The position numbers and the translations under genes are program-made. From Ridgeia piscesae (taxonomy: Eukaryota; Annelida; Polychaeta; Sabellida; Siboglinidae): DNA of 64,000 nucleotides. Position 1 is the first letter of the stretch, and each line of letters begins with the position of its first letter. The notes beneath the pieces are model-generated. The model made no database searches. It saw nothing but the letters and a program-made list of their open reading frames with translations, and was not told the DNA's origin. Location of the stretch: the NCBI GenBank assembly GCA_025642075.2, contig JAODUO010000118.1:71001-135000 (forward strand). Reading direction: 5' to 3'. Positions 1-11,490 of this stretch are shown here, one piece after another.

Positions 1-110
1 GCACACACACACGCACATTCACACTAACATAAATTCAAACACATAATTATACACATGCACAAGCACAAACGTACGCGCGCACACACCACACACATACACA
101 TGCACACTCA

Positions 111-184
<74 letters not shown>
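1..184. repeat. (CA)n microsatellite
   Basis: Interrupted CA dinucleotide repeat; the last 70 bases or so are a pure CA run. No coding sense. Confidence 0.95.
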
Positions 185-186
<2 letters not shown>

Positions 187-1440
187 TAATATTTAAAACA
201 TTGTTGCAAACTTTGAGGAGCTACAGTGCCTACATTATTATCTAGAGTACTTAAAGATTATATTTTAAACCATGCGTTATTGGTGAGAAGAATTCCTTTT
301 TTTACTGTTAACGTATTTCTTAAATTAAGGCAACATGTTATGTCAAGAAGAAACCAAAATAAATTTGACTGAATAAGTTAAATATTTTAAATTAAGTACA
401 TCAGTGGAAATGTAGGCTTATTCACTTAGACATTACCGAAGCAAGTTCAGAACATAAACTGTGGACGAATCTGCACACACAGCATTTGTGTTTTAGTTCA
501 CAAGTGAGACTCATGAAATGGCACGAAACGGTACCAAATGTTGTATATGCGTAGTTATGACACCCTGTACCAGTAGACACTGATAACAACAAGTCGTTAC
601 TTCTTACGTTTCAGTTAAGACGCGACGGAAACACGCTTATCTAATCTTTCTTGAATGGATTTCTGAAGAGTAAACACGTCACCAGAGATTACATAAGCTA
701 ACACACAAATATCCCGCAGTCGTTCCTGCCCTATATGCGTGGGTGGGTCCAGGGGGAACAATCAGCTACCCGGCCTCTCTCACCCTTACTATTTACGTTT
801 CACTTATGTTGACAATTTAAATTTCTGAAGGCAAATTTCTCAGATTTGTCGAAGTTGGTATTATCTCATTCGCGATTTACGACGCATTCGTCGGTATTTG
901 CATCTTTCTGTTGCAAATACTATTGCAACTGCGCTCGTTACTAATTGACTATATTACTATAATTCTCTTCTTCACCGAGTTGTCCTTAAGGAACATCACA
1001 ACGTGTTCAGAATTGTTAGCATGGGTTGGGAAATGTTATTACGTATCGGCGTTCTAGACCAATTCTGAAATCTGCAATGTCCGACATCGTAAGGTCTGTA
1101 CTAGCACAAACTATACCATTTTATGTAAGCAACGAACATATTTACATTCATTGCTTACTCATGTAAGAAAATCTGTCCGTCCAATTGCGATCATACAGTG
1201 TTAACTTTGTTCATAGAGTCAATACTAATACATGAAAAAGTAAGGTTATTTATTTAGCTGCACCAACTTTTTGGAACACGCCCCTTCTTAGTGCTAGATC
1301 AATAGAAACTATTACACATTTTCTTGGTCATTACAAAACCTACCGTTATTCACCGATTTGTTACCAATTTGTACGCAGCATATTGATTGTGAGATCAACC
1401 TTGATTGGTTTCCAATGATTAGCCGCAAGTTCCATTACTA
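185..1440. other. AT-rich stretch with no recognisable gene
   Basis: I see no ORF with protein-like composition, no tRNA-like box and no clear inverted repeat here. It could hold intron sequence of the minus-strand GTPase-like gene, whose first exon ends at 2249 and whose next exon I cannot find in the window. Confidence 0.5.
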
Positions 1441-1515
1441 TTATCATCACCATCACCATCACCATCACCATCACCATCACCATCACCATCACCATCACCA
1501 TCACCATCACCATCT
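1441..1515. repeat. (CATCAC)n microsatellite
   Basis: About twelve copies of a CATCAC hexamer. The apparent reading frames on both strands are by-products of the repeat. Confidence 0.95.
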
Positions 1516-1724
1516 TCTTCACCACCACCATTAACATGTGTGACGATAGCAAGTTTGTGTCAGAGACATGTCATGCTATCGTGCCGAAGGCGAGCTAACC
1601 CTACAGACGCAGCGCTCTCCTCGTCGCGTGTACAAGACTAGTTAACCTATTATAGACAATTACGTGTGCCTTAGACATGCGATACTTTTTAAAGGTTCTT
1701 TGTTCCTTGTTGCGTTTACTGATC

Positions 1725-1915
1725 TATACTCACACACACACATGCGCACACCAACGCACATGCACACGCACGCACACACACACACATCCACCCACCCCCA
1801 CACACACATATGCACATATGACGTGACAACAAAGATCGTCATTTTATTTTTACGTCATATGTGCATGTGTGCGCCCGCTCATGCGTGCGTGCGTGCGTGC
1901 GTGCGTGCGTCGTGG

Positions 1916-1974
<59 letters not shown>

Positions 1975-2010
1975 ATGTGTGAATATATGTGTGTGTGCTT
2001 GTCTAGATCA

Positions 2011-2074
<64 letters not shown>
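1725..2074. repeat. Compound microsatellite: CA, TGCG, GT, TA
   Basis: Imperfect CA tract (about 1725-1810), TGCG tetramers (about 1880-1912), a GT run (1915-1973) and a TA run (2012-2074), one after another. The CA and GT tracts are on the same strand and can fold back on each other. Confidence 0.9.
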
Positions 2075-2076
<2 letters not shown>

Positions 2077-2248
2077 CTCCAATTTAGAGCACGTTGTACG
2101 CTTAATCTACAATGCCAGATCCTGTATTGATATGTGCATCAGGACATTCCAGGCGGTTGTTATGGTCACTACACAAGAAGACATGACGTACAAGACAGAA
2201 CACGTACACGACACGTCAATAACACACCAGACCGCGGGTGTCACTCAC

Positions 2249-3149
2249 CGAAGCTGTAGCCGGTGTCGACGTGTGTGGCGGGCAGTAGGAACTGACGGAG
2301 GATGTGCGTCTTGCCGACCCCTTTCGCACCGGTCAGCAGGATGGTGAATGACGACCGACTGACCATGGACGAGGAGCTGCACCCGCTGCTGGCGCTGCGG
2401 CTGCTGATCTGTCGACTCAGCCCGGAGCAGTCGCGTTCGCTGCCGTCCGACGTGCTCACGACGAGACCCTTTGGCGTGATCTTGAAGCTGCGGATTCTAC
2501 GCAGACTGCCGCCCGTGTTCTCGTTGAGCGGACAACAGCGCTGAAGTTGACCAAGGAGAGGTGTTTTCATCCGGGACAGGTTCCTGAACGTCGTCTCCGG
2601 CAGAGTTGACACCCGCCGGCGCATGTCTCTGGACACATCCCACAGGTCGTCTGTCGCCGTCTCGTAGGACTTGCCCGGATAGCTGAGGCTGTGGCAGCGG
2701 GCGCCGAGAGTCTTCGTGGTCGGGATGTCGATGGGACACGTGTCAGCTGCAGACGGTAGCTCTGGTGGCGTCGTGTCGTGGGTGTCCTCCTCCTCCTCGT
2801 CGTCGTCGCGGATGTTGTCGGCCGAGCCCGGCCGACTGCGCGGCGTGTTGGTCCCGTTGTTCGCCCGCTGTCGCCGGCGCCGGTGCCAGCTGTGCAACAG
2901 GAAGCCGCCGCTGTCTGCGCGTGCGCGGAACTCGTCGAACTCATCGTCGAACATGGCCGCCGTCGTCTCGCGCTCCAGCGTCTCCGTCATGCGCCGCAAC
3001 GACGCCAGGTGGGGCGGCAAACCGTCGCTGTCCGACGGGTGGCTGGTCAGCACGACGCAGTCGAGGAGGCAAAGTTGGCGATTGCGCTTAACAGTGTTCG
3101 ACAGCAAGACCCATTTCAGGAGGCTGCCGATGTTGTGCGTAACATCCAT
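2249..3149 (-). CDS. 5' exon of a P-loop small GTPase-like protein (RGK-like), gene continues off the left edge
   Basis: Minus-strand exon of 901 nt coding about 300 residues, then a strong splice donor (CG then GTGAGT, GT at 2248-2247), so the frame is left in phase 1. The start chosen is the ATG at 3149-3147; an in-frame TGA lies about 25 bp upstream. The first 265 residues are low-complexity, rich in Arg/Ser/Asp, with an acidic stretch and several basic RxxS-type sites, such as RRRVSTLP and RIRSFK. Residues about 274-281 read GAKGVGKT, a Walker A loop preceded by hydrophobic FTILL, as at the start of a Ras-fold G domain. A long Arg/Ser N-terminal extension before a G domain is typical of the RGK family (Rad/Gem/Rem), which inhibits voltage-gated calcium channels; the RSFK-type motif fits my memory of invertebrate RGKs. 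The rest of the G domain is missing from the window, so family assignment is inference. GC-rich and CpG-rich, unlike the surroundings. Confidence 0.6.
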
Positions 3150-3171
3150 CCACGCATCCTGCTTCCGCGGC

Positions 3172-5031
3172 GGTCCTCAGACGGCCTCAGCTGTCGTCAG
3201 CACGCAGCGAGTGGTCCTCAGTCGGCCTCAGTTGTCGTCAGCACGCAGCGAGTGGTCCTCAGTCGGCCTCAGTTGTCGTCAGCACGCAGCGAGTGGTCCT
3301 CAGTCGGCCTCAGCTGTCGTCAGCACGCAGCGAGTCGTCCTCAGTCGGCCTCAGTTGTCGTCTGCACGAAGCGAGTGGTCCTCAGTCGGCCTCAGCTGTC
3401 GTCAGCACGCAGCGAGTCGTCCTCAGTCGGCCTCAGTTGTCGTCTGCACGAAGCGAGTGGTCCTCAGTCGGCCTCAGCTGTCGTCAGCACGCAGCGAGTG
3501 GTCCTCAGTCGGCCTCAGCTGTCGTCAGCATGCAGCGAGTGGTCCTCAGTCGGCCTCAGTTGTCGTCAGCACGCAGCGAGTGGTCCTCAGTCGGCCTCAG
3601 TTGTCGTCTGCACGCAGCGAGTGGTCCTCAGTCGGCCTTAGCTGTCGTCTGCACGCAGCGAGTGGTCCTCAGTCGGCCTCAGCTGTCGTCTGCACGCAGC
3701 GAGTGGTCCTCAGTCGGCCTCAGTTGTCGTCTGCATGCAGCGAGTGGTCCTCAGTCGGCCTCAGCTGTCGTCAGCACGCAGCGAGTCGTCCTCAGTCGGC
3801 CTCAGTTGTCGTCTGCACGAAGCGAGTGGTCCTCAGTCGGCCTCAGCTGTCGTCAGCACGCAGCGAGTGGTCCTCAGTCGGCCTCAGCTGTCGTCAGCAT
3901 GCAGCGAGTGGTCCTCAGTCGGCCTCAGTTGTCGTCAGCACGCAGCGAGTGGTCCTCAGTCGGCCTCAGTTGTCGTCTGCACGCAGCGAGTGGTCCTCAG
4001 TCGGCCTTAGCTGTCGTCTGCACGCAGCGAGTGGTCCTCAGTCGGCCTCAGCTGTCGTCTGCACGCAGCGAGTGGTCCTCAGTCGGCCTCAGTTGTCGTC
4101 TGCATGCAGCGAGTGGTCCTCAGTCGGCCTCAGCTGTCGTCAGCACGCAGCGAGTGGTCCTCAGTCGGCCTCAGTTGTCGTCTGCACGCAGCGAGTGGTC
4201 CTCAGTCGGCCTCAGCTGTCGTCTGCACGCAGCGAGTGGTTCTCAGTCGGCCTCAGTTGTCGTCTGCATGCAGCGAGTGGTCCTCAGTCGGCCTCAGCTG
4301 TCGTCAGCACGCAGCGAGTGGTCCTCAGTCGGCCTCAGTTGTCGTCTGCATGCAGCGAGTGGTCCTCAGTCGGCCTCAGCTGTCGTCTGCATGCAGCGAG
4401 TGGTCCTCAGTCGGCCTCAGTTGTCGTCTGCATGCAGCGAGTGGTCCTCAGTCGGCCTCAGCTGTCGTCAGCACGCAGCGAGTGGTCCTCAGTCGGCCTC
4501 AGTTGTCGTCTGCACGCAGCGAGTGGTCCTCAGTCGGCCTCAGCTGTCGTCTGCACGCAGCGAGTGGTTCTCAGTCGGCCTCAGTTGTCGTCTGCATGCA
4601 GCGAGTGGTCCTCAGTCGGCCTCAGCTGTCGTCAGCACGCAGCGAGTGGTCCTCAGTCGGCCTCAGTTGTCGTCTGCATGCAGCGAGTGGTCCTCAGTCG
4701 GCCTCAGCTGTCGTCTGCATGCAGCGAGTGGTCCTCAGTCGGCCTCAGTTGTCGTCTGCATGCAGCGAGTGGTCCTCAGTCGGCCTCAGCTGTCGTCAGC
4801 ACGCAGCGAGTGGTCCTCAGTTGGCCTCAGCTGTCGTCAGCATGCAGCGAGTGGTCCTCAGTCAGCCTCAGTTGTCATCAGCATGCAGCGAGTGGTAATC
4901 AGTCAGCCTCAGTTGTCATCAGCATGCAGCGAGTGGTCCTCAGTCAGCCTCAGTTGTCATCAGCATGCAGCGAGTGGTCCTCAGTCAGCCTCAGTTGTCA
5001 TCAGCATGCAGCGAGTGGTCCTCAGTCGGCC
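3172..5031. repeat. 41-bp minisatellite array, about 45 copies, with higher-order structure
   Basis: Tandem units of 41 bp containing CCTCAGTCGGCCTCAG, a TGTCGTC core and GCAGCGAGTGG. Units alternate by variants (CAGCTG/CAGTTG, GTCAGCA/GTCTGCA, ACGC/ATGC). Variant landmarks recur at multiples of 41: GGCCTTAGC at 3634 and 4003 (369 bp, nine units) and GGTTCTCAG at 4239 and 4567 (328 bp, eight units), showing block duplications. The right end (4850-5030) is more diverged (CAGTCAGCC). Because 41 is not a multiple of 3, every frame cycles through 41-residue repeats; the long ORFs here are artefacts. The array begins about 22 bp upstream of the start codon of the minus-strand GTPase-like exon. Confidence 0.97.
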
Positions 5032-6184
5032 CTGGCTATCGTTACTTCGTGGGGTCGCACAGCTCAGTACAATTTTCAAGCGCAATGTTAAGAGACATCG
5101 GTCTTCGTCAAACTCAACACGAAAACAAAGAACTGACAATAAACTTGCAGCACTATGTAGAGACGAGTCGAGATGAGCAACTGGTGACAGTTGTGAATCT
5201 AAATCGCTGCTAGTATCTCCGGACGTTGCCTAGTTACAACGTCGTCCGTGTATCGTGTCAGCGTCGTCTGAGACTCGCAACTACACCAGACCTTATGTCA
5301 ACGTCCTGTCGTCTTGGTGTGTCGTACGCGACGCGTGCAGTCCGCGAGTAAACGGTTCTTAAACGTCAGCGTCCGCGCATCAACATCGGCCCGACGCCAG
5401 CGCGGTGGTGGGGAGACGACACTATGGCTGCCGTTGGTCAGCGGTTGCGTGACTGCATCGACTCCATCAAGCGGGATGTGGGCCACGTGGTCAGTGGACG
5501 AGCGACAACGCAAGATGCAGTCATTAAACATCCGTCATAGTTCATGCGCAACTTTCGCCTGGCGCCCAATCGTGTGCACGCATACGTAGAACCTGACGAC
5601 GTGATCAATAGCCGCCGATGTCCTATTAGCCGGAAACGCTCGAATCCTGCCCAAGCGACGCCGACAAAACTGCGCACTTCGCACGTATTTCGAGCAGCAA
5701 TAATGCGGGCGGCCGCTGTCTTTGGCGTTCTGTGTCTGGTAGACAAAGGCGTGTGCATTATCTTCTAGTGGCCTCATATTTAGCAAGGCTGTCCGCAGTC
5801 ATAGTCAGTCGACCCCAGCTCGTGGGTCATCTGGAGCTGCCTTCTCGGCCTATCTTATCGCACGGCAGTGTTTCTAACTAAACGTATTGCGTTGTATTTC
5901 GCGTGGAATGGTGGAACATTCGTCGTTTGTTCGTCGTTCTAGGTGGTGGGTTATTACGAAGTAGTTCACATGGATGGGAGACGTGTTGTCGTAACCTTGT
6001 TATGGGAGGAAATAAATTGCAACAGTTGCACCATCTACCGAGTAGAACTGATATAAATGCACAGGGATGCTATTGTACGTCAGAACTGAGCATAACTGGT
6101 AATAGTGTTACGATAGGTAAACCTGGTGGATACTGCTGTGGTTATGGAAGTGGGAATATGCGGTGGCTTGAGTCAAAATGAAAC
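5032..6184. other. Unique stretch without a recognised gene
   Basis: Moderately CpG-rich up to about 5880, then AT-rich. Short ORFs on both strands overlap each other and show no recognisable domain. It could contain the promoter or a non-coding first exon of the minus-strand gene at 2249-3149. Confidence 0.4.
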
Positions 6185-6185
6185 A

Positions 6186-6188
6186 TCG

Positions 6189-6269
<81 letters not shown>

Positions 6270-6298
6270 CCAATCAATCAATCAACCAATCAACCAAC

Positions 6299-6333
<35 letters not shown>

Positions 6334-6413
6334 CCAACCAATCAATCAATCAATCAATCAACCAATCAACCAATCAACCAACCAATCAATCAATCAACCA
6401 ACCAATCAATCAG
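6186..6413. repeat. (CAAT)n/(CAAC)n tetranucleotide array
   Basis: Pure ATCA/CAAT repeats that become interspersed with CAAC variants to the right. The Ser-Ile-Asn-Gln style ORFs are repeat artefacts. Confidence 0.97.
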
Positions 6414-6499
6414 AAGTAATAAAAACAAATCAGACAAAATCAAATATTCTCTAGCGTGGAAGTCTCTGCGGGACTTGTGGCAGAAGTAGGCAGTTGGTT

Positions 6500-6660
6500 G
6501 GGAAGAGATTGAAAATAGAAAATGGAAAATTAAAAGTGAAAATGGGAAATGGAGAATGGAAAATAAAAATTGAGAATAGATAATGGAGAAGGAAGAATGC
6601 AGATTGGAAAATAAAAATGCAGAATGGAAAATGGAAAGGGAAAAGTGGAAAATTGAGAAT
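6500..6660. repeat. Degenerate purine-rich GAAAATGG-type repeat
   Basis: Imperfect tandem copies of an octamer to decamer of the form GAAAATGGAA/GAGAATGGA. Strong purine strand asymmetry. Confidence 0.7.
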
Positions 6661-7485
6661 AATAAAAGTTTGACAAATCTCTGCTCTGGTCGTCCGTCTC
6701 AGCCAGATGTGTTTTTCTGTCAACAGGTGAAAGGCATGTAGAGAAATTGACGGAAAGAAATGGTTTAGCACTTGTCGTGTGACTCCGTATTTTGGCATAA
6801 ATGTGTGTGCGCGCGCGTGCGAGCCCCTACATCCTTAAAAATTCTAGATCGGAGGCTAAAATAATTGCGTTATCAAAAATAGATCGTCATTGCAGCATAG
6901 CACCGCCGAAAATGTATTGTGGGAAAACAATTTCAAATCAATATACAAGACGACAATTCGTACTGAACGAAACCGGATTAGCCGCCGGGAAACCACAAGT
7001 TTACGAGAAACAGAAATAACTAGAAGCAACTCCTTCCGGCAAATCTGCACTTAAACGCACACATGCGTAGAGACTACGTTATCGGCAAACCTATTTCGAT
7101 GCATTTGTCGAAGCAATTATTCGAGTATCGTGTTATTTATGCGTGGAACATAAGTGTTTACAATCTAGAAATAGAGACCTACCCCGACCTGCCTCGCTAA
7201 CGTCTGATAGGAAGAGAGTCCGACGCAGTCATCTCAGACGAATTGTGTCTGTGTTTGGAGGTGTGCTGGACACCAATGGGGAATGTATAGGAAGAAATCA
7301 AACAAAAGTCATGTACATCGACAGGGCTGTTTTTACGGGTGTCGATGGTGTTGTGCTATTGTTGACAGACAGCCCGCATTAATATGTCCCACGACACTAA
7401 ACAGCACAATACACAACATGTATGATTAGTATTAATTTTTGTAGGATTATGTCAACGTTTTTGTGCCTGGACAAACTACTAAAAT
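6661..7485. other. No gene seen
   Basis: Short unconvincing ORFs only. Confidence 0.4.
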
Positions 7486-7487
7486 TA

Positions 7488-7539
<52 letters not shown>

Positions 7540-7564
7540 GTAAGTGTGTGTGTGTGTGTGTGTG

Positions 7565-7621
<57 letters not shown>

Positions 7622-7682
7622 TGTGTATGTGTCTGTGTCTGTGTCTGTGTCTGTGTCTGTGTCTGTGTCTGTGTCTGTGTGC
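7486..7682. repeat. Compound TA, TG and TGTGTC microsatellite
   Basis: A TA run (7488-7535), then TG (about 7541-7620), then a TGTGTC hexamer array to 7682. The order TA then TG is also seen near 35.2 kb and in reverse near 2 kb. Confidence 0.95.
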
Positions 7683-8569
7683 GTGCGACAGAACCATGTA
7701 AAAGTTATATTTAAATGTTGATACTTGTTGTTTTTGTTGTGTAAGTGATCTCTGTTCAGTATGGGGTAACGTTAATAGAAATGAGCTATCAATGCCATTC
7801 TGACTTAAATGGTAAATGTCAACAGTAATTTTGTCATTATAGCGTGACGAATTGTCCCAGCCGTCCCAACCATGTGCTGCTTCTAACGTGCGTCAAAGAC
7901 CGCGATAGAAGCCAAACAAAAACAGTTCACTTAATTAACACAGTGGTCCTGCGACACTTTTTAATTAACATAAAAGGTGTTAAAAATACCACAAAAAACT
8001 CCAAATGTCAAATCACCATGGAAAAGCAATTGTCTTATTTTGAGTCAAACAGGTCGTCATATTATGTAATAATATGTATTTTGTTGAGCGTCACGTCATA
8101 TCCGATGTCGTTCACATCACGCACTTTACATTGAATATAGATGCACAATATACGTTAAAAATAATAATACATCTGAATAATTAAAAAGTATATATTATAC
8201 ATAAAGTTGACTAATAAAATAATTTAGATTTTATTATTATTATTTAAAATATACGAGGCTAAGACAATAAATAAATAATATAAGCATTAACATCTACAAC
8301 CCACCATAATTAAATTGATGTCAGTTTTGTTTGTAAACTATATTCGCTCTGGTAGCATTTGTCTTCCCTGAAAGAAAATATTAACGACACCGATTATATT
8401 TTGTATACATCAACATTGAAAATAGTTGTTATCTAAAATAAAACTGATACAAAACGAAAACGAGTCAGTTGGAAGACGTTTACCTAAAGTATGTTATCTT
8501 CTCTCATTTATTTGTATACGTTTTATTTTTCTGGACGTTGGTGTAACAAAGGGGATGGAACGCTCACCA
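7683..8569. other. AT-rich, no gene seen
   Basis: Very AT-rich between about 8130 and 8480. No ORF with recognisable domains and no tandem structure. Confidence 0.4.
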
Positions 8570-8778
8570 ATAGCGTAATACTCATACCAAAAGAGAACAT
8601 CTGGCTCGGAGTTGGTAAGGCGAAAAAGAGTCGTAGTTAAGCCTAACAATTCGGACGAGCTGAGTAATTCAAACCTGCTGAATTACTCAGCTCGTCCGAA
8701 TTGTTAGGCTTAACTACGACTCTTTTTCGCCTTACCAACTCCGAGCCAGATGTTCTCTTTTGGTATACGTATAGCGTA
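8570..8778. mobile_element. Perfect 88-bp inverted repeat (foldback hairpin) with a candidate 8-bp flanking duplication
   Basis: Arms 8584-8671 and 8679-8766 are exact reverse complements over all 88 positions, separated by a 7-nt loop (AACCTGC). ATAGCGTA occurs just outside on both sides (8570-8577 and 8771-8778), which could be an 8-bp target-site duplication as made by hAT-type elements; short unmatched bases lie between it and the arms. There is no coding capacity. The absence of any mismatch implies a very recent origin, gene conversion between arms, or selection on a hairpin transcript. Confidence 0.8.
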
Positions 8779-9413
8779 CCGTCAGGTCAGTGATTCTATG
8801 TCTCGTGACTTGCAGACTTTGGCGACATGCCAGGTCGTGCAGTTATGCACATAGATAACTTGATTCCACATTGCAGGATCACCATGAAACATGGCAGCAC
8901 ATCGTCAGACATTTCCAGATAGCGCCAAGTATTTCTCTGGCATAGATCGAGTTGTATTCTAAGAATGGACCACACCCCGGTCTAGTTTGCTGAACCAACC
9001 ACGGTCGTGTGGATGTTCCCGAGTTTGTTACTGGCAACGCTATTCTAGGCGTGTGAACCACAATCATTGTACAGCCAAACCGTTCTAATTATGACTAATC
9101 GTGCATCATATTTCCACACTCAATATATACTATAGATGTCTAATTGTCAAAAATATTTAGCGAACATAATTCATTATTACTATATTCTCGTAATTCTGGA
9201 TATAGCTTACAAGTTTAAACCAAACGTCCAGTTCAGCTTAGATCATCTCTGACGTGCAAATCATTCCATCTTTGATATCCAGTCCACGAGCACGAGTCCA
9301 GTTCATGCAATCTTCTACCCCGTCCGATTCAGTCGAATTGAACGTTAGCATACTATTGGAAACACTAGAAGAATATAGCGTGCCAGACGCAAACGTTATT
9401 AATGCATTATAAT
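8779..9413. other. No gene seen
   Basis: No supported ORF or repeat structure. Confidence 0.4.
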
Positions 9414-10348
9414 GTCGGTAATGTTATACTTAACTGGCCTAAATTATTACGGCCTCTTAAAACCGTTTTTTTCACCTTATATCGATGTGTATGTGTTCGC
9501 AATGTGATTCTACATCACTTCCGGTACAAAGAAGTCAGATTTGAAATTTTTAATTTGTGTTTTAGAACAATTTAAACACGCCGAGTCGAAGTAAATAAAG
9601 CTATTCCACCGATGCAAATATGGCGCGAGCCGTAGGCGCCTCACGGAGGCACCAGAACCGCGGAGGCGATTTCTTTCGACTGCGGACATGTCCACGGCCC
9701 TAAGACGACATCCTTCAGTATTTGTAATGATGATTTTTGATTTTTGATGGTGTAGAATACCTGTTAGCCACCGTTCAACGTCATGTATGAAGAAAAAAAT
9801 GTGCAACCTAAATATAACCTTACGCTAACGTTACCAAAACGTTGTGTTTGCTGGGACGGTTCTTTTGATGTCTATAACATTCTAGTGTGATAGTTATGTT
9901 TCAATTAATACAGTCCAGTACAGCAATTTCAGTTACATGTCATTGCTAAGAATAATATAATAAAAATTAATTGAAAAATTAAAATCAGACATATTGCGTA
10001 TTCAGATATACACAAAATATACTGTAAAAAAATGTAATCATCATTAAAGGATGTCGTCTTAGGGCCGTGGACATGTCCGCAGTCGAAAGAAATCGCCTCC
10101 GCGGTTCTGGTGCCTCCGTGAGGCGCCTACGGCTCGCGCCATATTTGCATCGGTGGAATAGCTTTATTTACTTCGACTCGGCGTGTTTAAATTGTTCTAA
10201 AACACAAATTAAAAATTTCAAATCTGACTTCTTTGTACCGGAAGTGATGTAGAATCACATTGCGAACACATACACATCGATATAAGGTGAAAAAAACCGT
10301 TTTAAGAGGCCGTAATAATTTAGGCCAGTTAAGTATAACATTACCGAC
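9414..10348. mobile_element. Foldback element with about 315-bp terminal inverted repeats
   Basis: Left arm 9414 to about 9738 matches the reverse complement of about 10034-10348 almost perfectly. The left arm carries about 9 extra bases (CAGTATTTG at about 9716), and there is a one-base length difference in an A/T run. The spacer is about 295 bp and AT-rich. Mirror-image 61-residue ORFs in the two arms are the same sequence read on opposite strands, so they are not evidence of two genes. No clear target-site duplication was seen at the arm ends. Best read as a non-autonomous DNA transposon with long TIRs. Confidence 0.8.
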
Positions 10349-11023
10349 CGCAATGCCTAAGCCTAAGAGACTAAGCCTAAGGTGGCCAATAGTGATGACG
10401 ATTATAATACAATAACGACTGCGATTACTACGCCGGCGATTGTGATCCCGACGCCGTTAATGACAGCAGTAAGTATAACGTCGGATGCTATTGTTAACTA
10501 GAAATTCTTCCGACATCACCGATCCGATTACAACTCTTCGTTTTGTTCTCTCTTTCACTCCTTGCTCTCCCATCCATCCCACTGACGCCGTCGTGGGCCT
10601 TCTACTGGCCCAGATATCCCGCTACCATTCTCCCAGGTCTCTCGCGTATTCTCTACCAGTCTTCTAAAACACCCCATCTCATATGTCGTCCGCCCCTTTC
10701 TGAAACTGTATTGTTTTTTGGCCTAAATCCTTCTTGCTCAGCCCTCTGTGGATTCCTCCCATCCGAGATACTCTGTAGTAGCTTCACGACGTCACCGAGG
10801 AGTGTGTAGATCTGGGCTCTCGCCTTTCGTATATTTCGTTGCAATTCTGGTTTCGGGAAGGGAACGTTTTAAAAATGTCAAATGTATGCAGTAATGTTTT
10901 CTCTAGGAGATATCGTGTCGCATTAGTAATGTGATTCACACATTGAACCGCAAAGCTTGGTGGATGTCTCAGGCGTAGCCATAGAGGTCCAATTGTGAAT
11001 GTGACGTAATCAAACAGCGACTT
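10349..11023. other. No gene seen; possible weak retroelement fragment
   Basis: A pyrimidine-rich stretch (10540-10830) encodes, on the minus strand, a short peptide reminiscent of non-LTR element tails, but the match is too weak to call. Confidence 0.3.
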
Positions 11024-11490
11024 TGTAGCGTTACATTTTTTTCCGGTCGTTATAAACTTTCCGGGTGACGTTTCTGCGCATACGCGATAAATGTAAAATC
11101 ATCAATGTGCAGCGAAACGCAAAGTATTTATGGTATAAATACCACGGGTTGTTCACTAGGAAGTATATAACCTTTCACCAAAGATATTTGTCGCAAATTA
11201 ACACGAGACAAACACATTTTGAGGCATGTTTTGAGAGCAAAGCCAAATCACGTGACTACAATACGCCATAATCCGTGACAGTAATTTAAATAACAGTAAT
11301 ATTTTAATGTCTTGAATGGTATTTAAAGCAACTCTTCACATTAATCACCACAGGAATGTTACTGAACAGCCCGTGGTATTTATACTAGAAATGCTTTGCG
11401 TTTCGCTGCACATTGATGAGTTTACATTTATCGCGCATGCGCAGAAACGTCACCCGGAAAGTTTATAGCGACCGGAAAAATGTAAGCGCG
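11024..11490. mobile_element. Foldback/MITE-like element, about 130-bp inverted arms
   Basis: The sequence from about 11031 (TTACATTTTTTCCGGTCG, then ACTTTCCGGGTGACGTTTC, then GCAGCGAAACGCAAAG, ending ACCACGGG near 11147) is repeated in inverse near 11370-11485 with scattered mismatches and small indels. The spacer is about 210 bp with no ORF. The arms are more diverged than in the element at 9414, so it is older. Confidence 0.75.

Noticed and set aside
3172..5031. CRISPR-like array
   Set aside because: Units are contiguous without unique spacers, and the DNA is animal nuclear sequence.
2716..5213. Very long ORFs (up to about 790 codons) through the 41-bp array
   Set aside because: The 41-bp unit rotates through all frames and lacks stops, so three frames are open at once; this is a repeat artefact, not a repetitive protein.
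7143..7382. 79-codon ORF with Arg-rich start
   Set aside because: No recognisable domain or splice context.
9510..10252. Two identical 61-residue proteins on opposite strands
   Set aside because: They are the two arms of one inverted repeat; no domain and no independent support.
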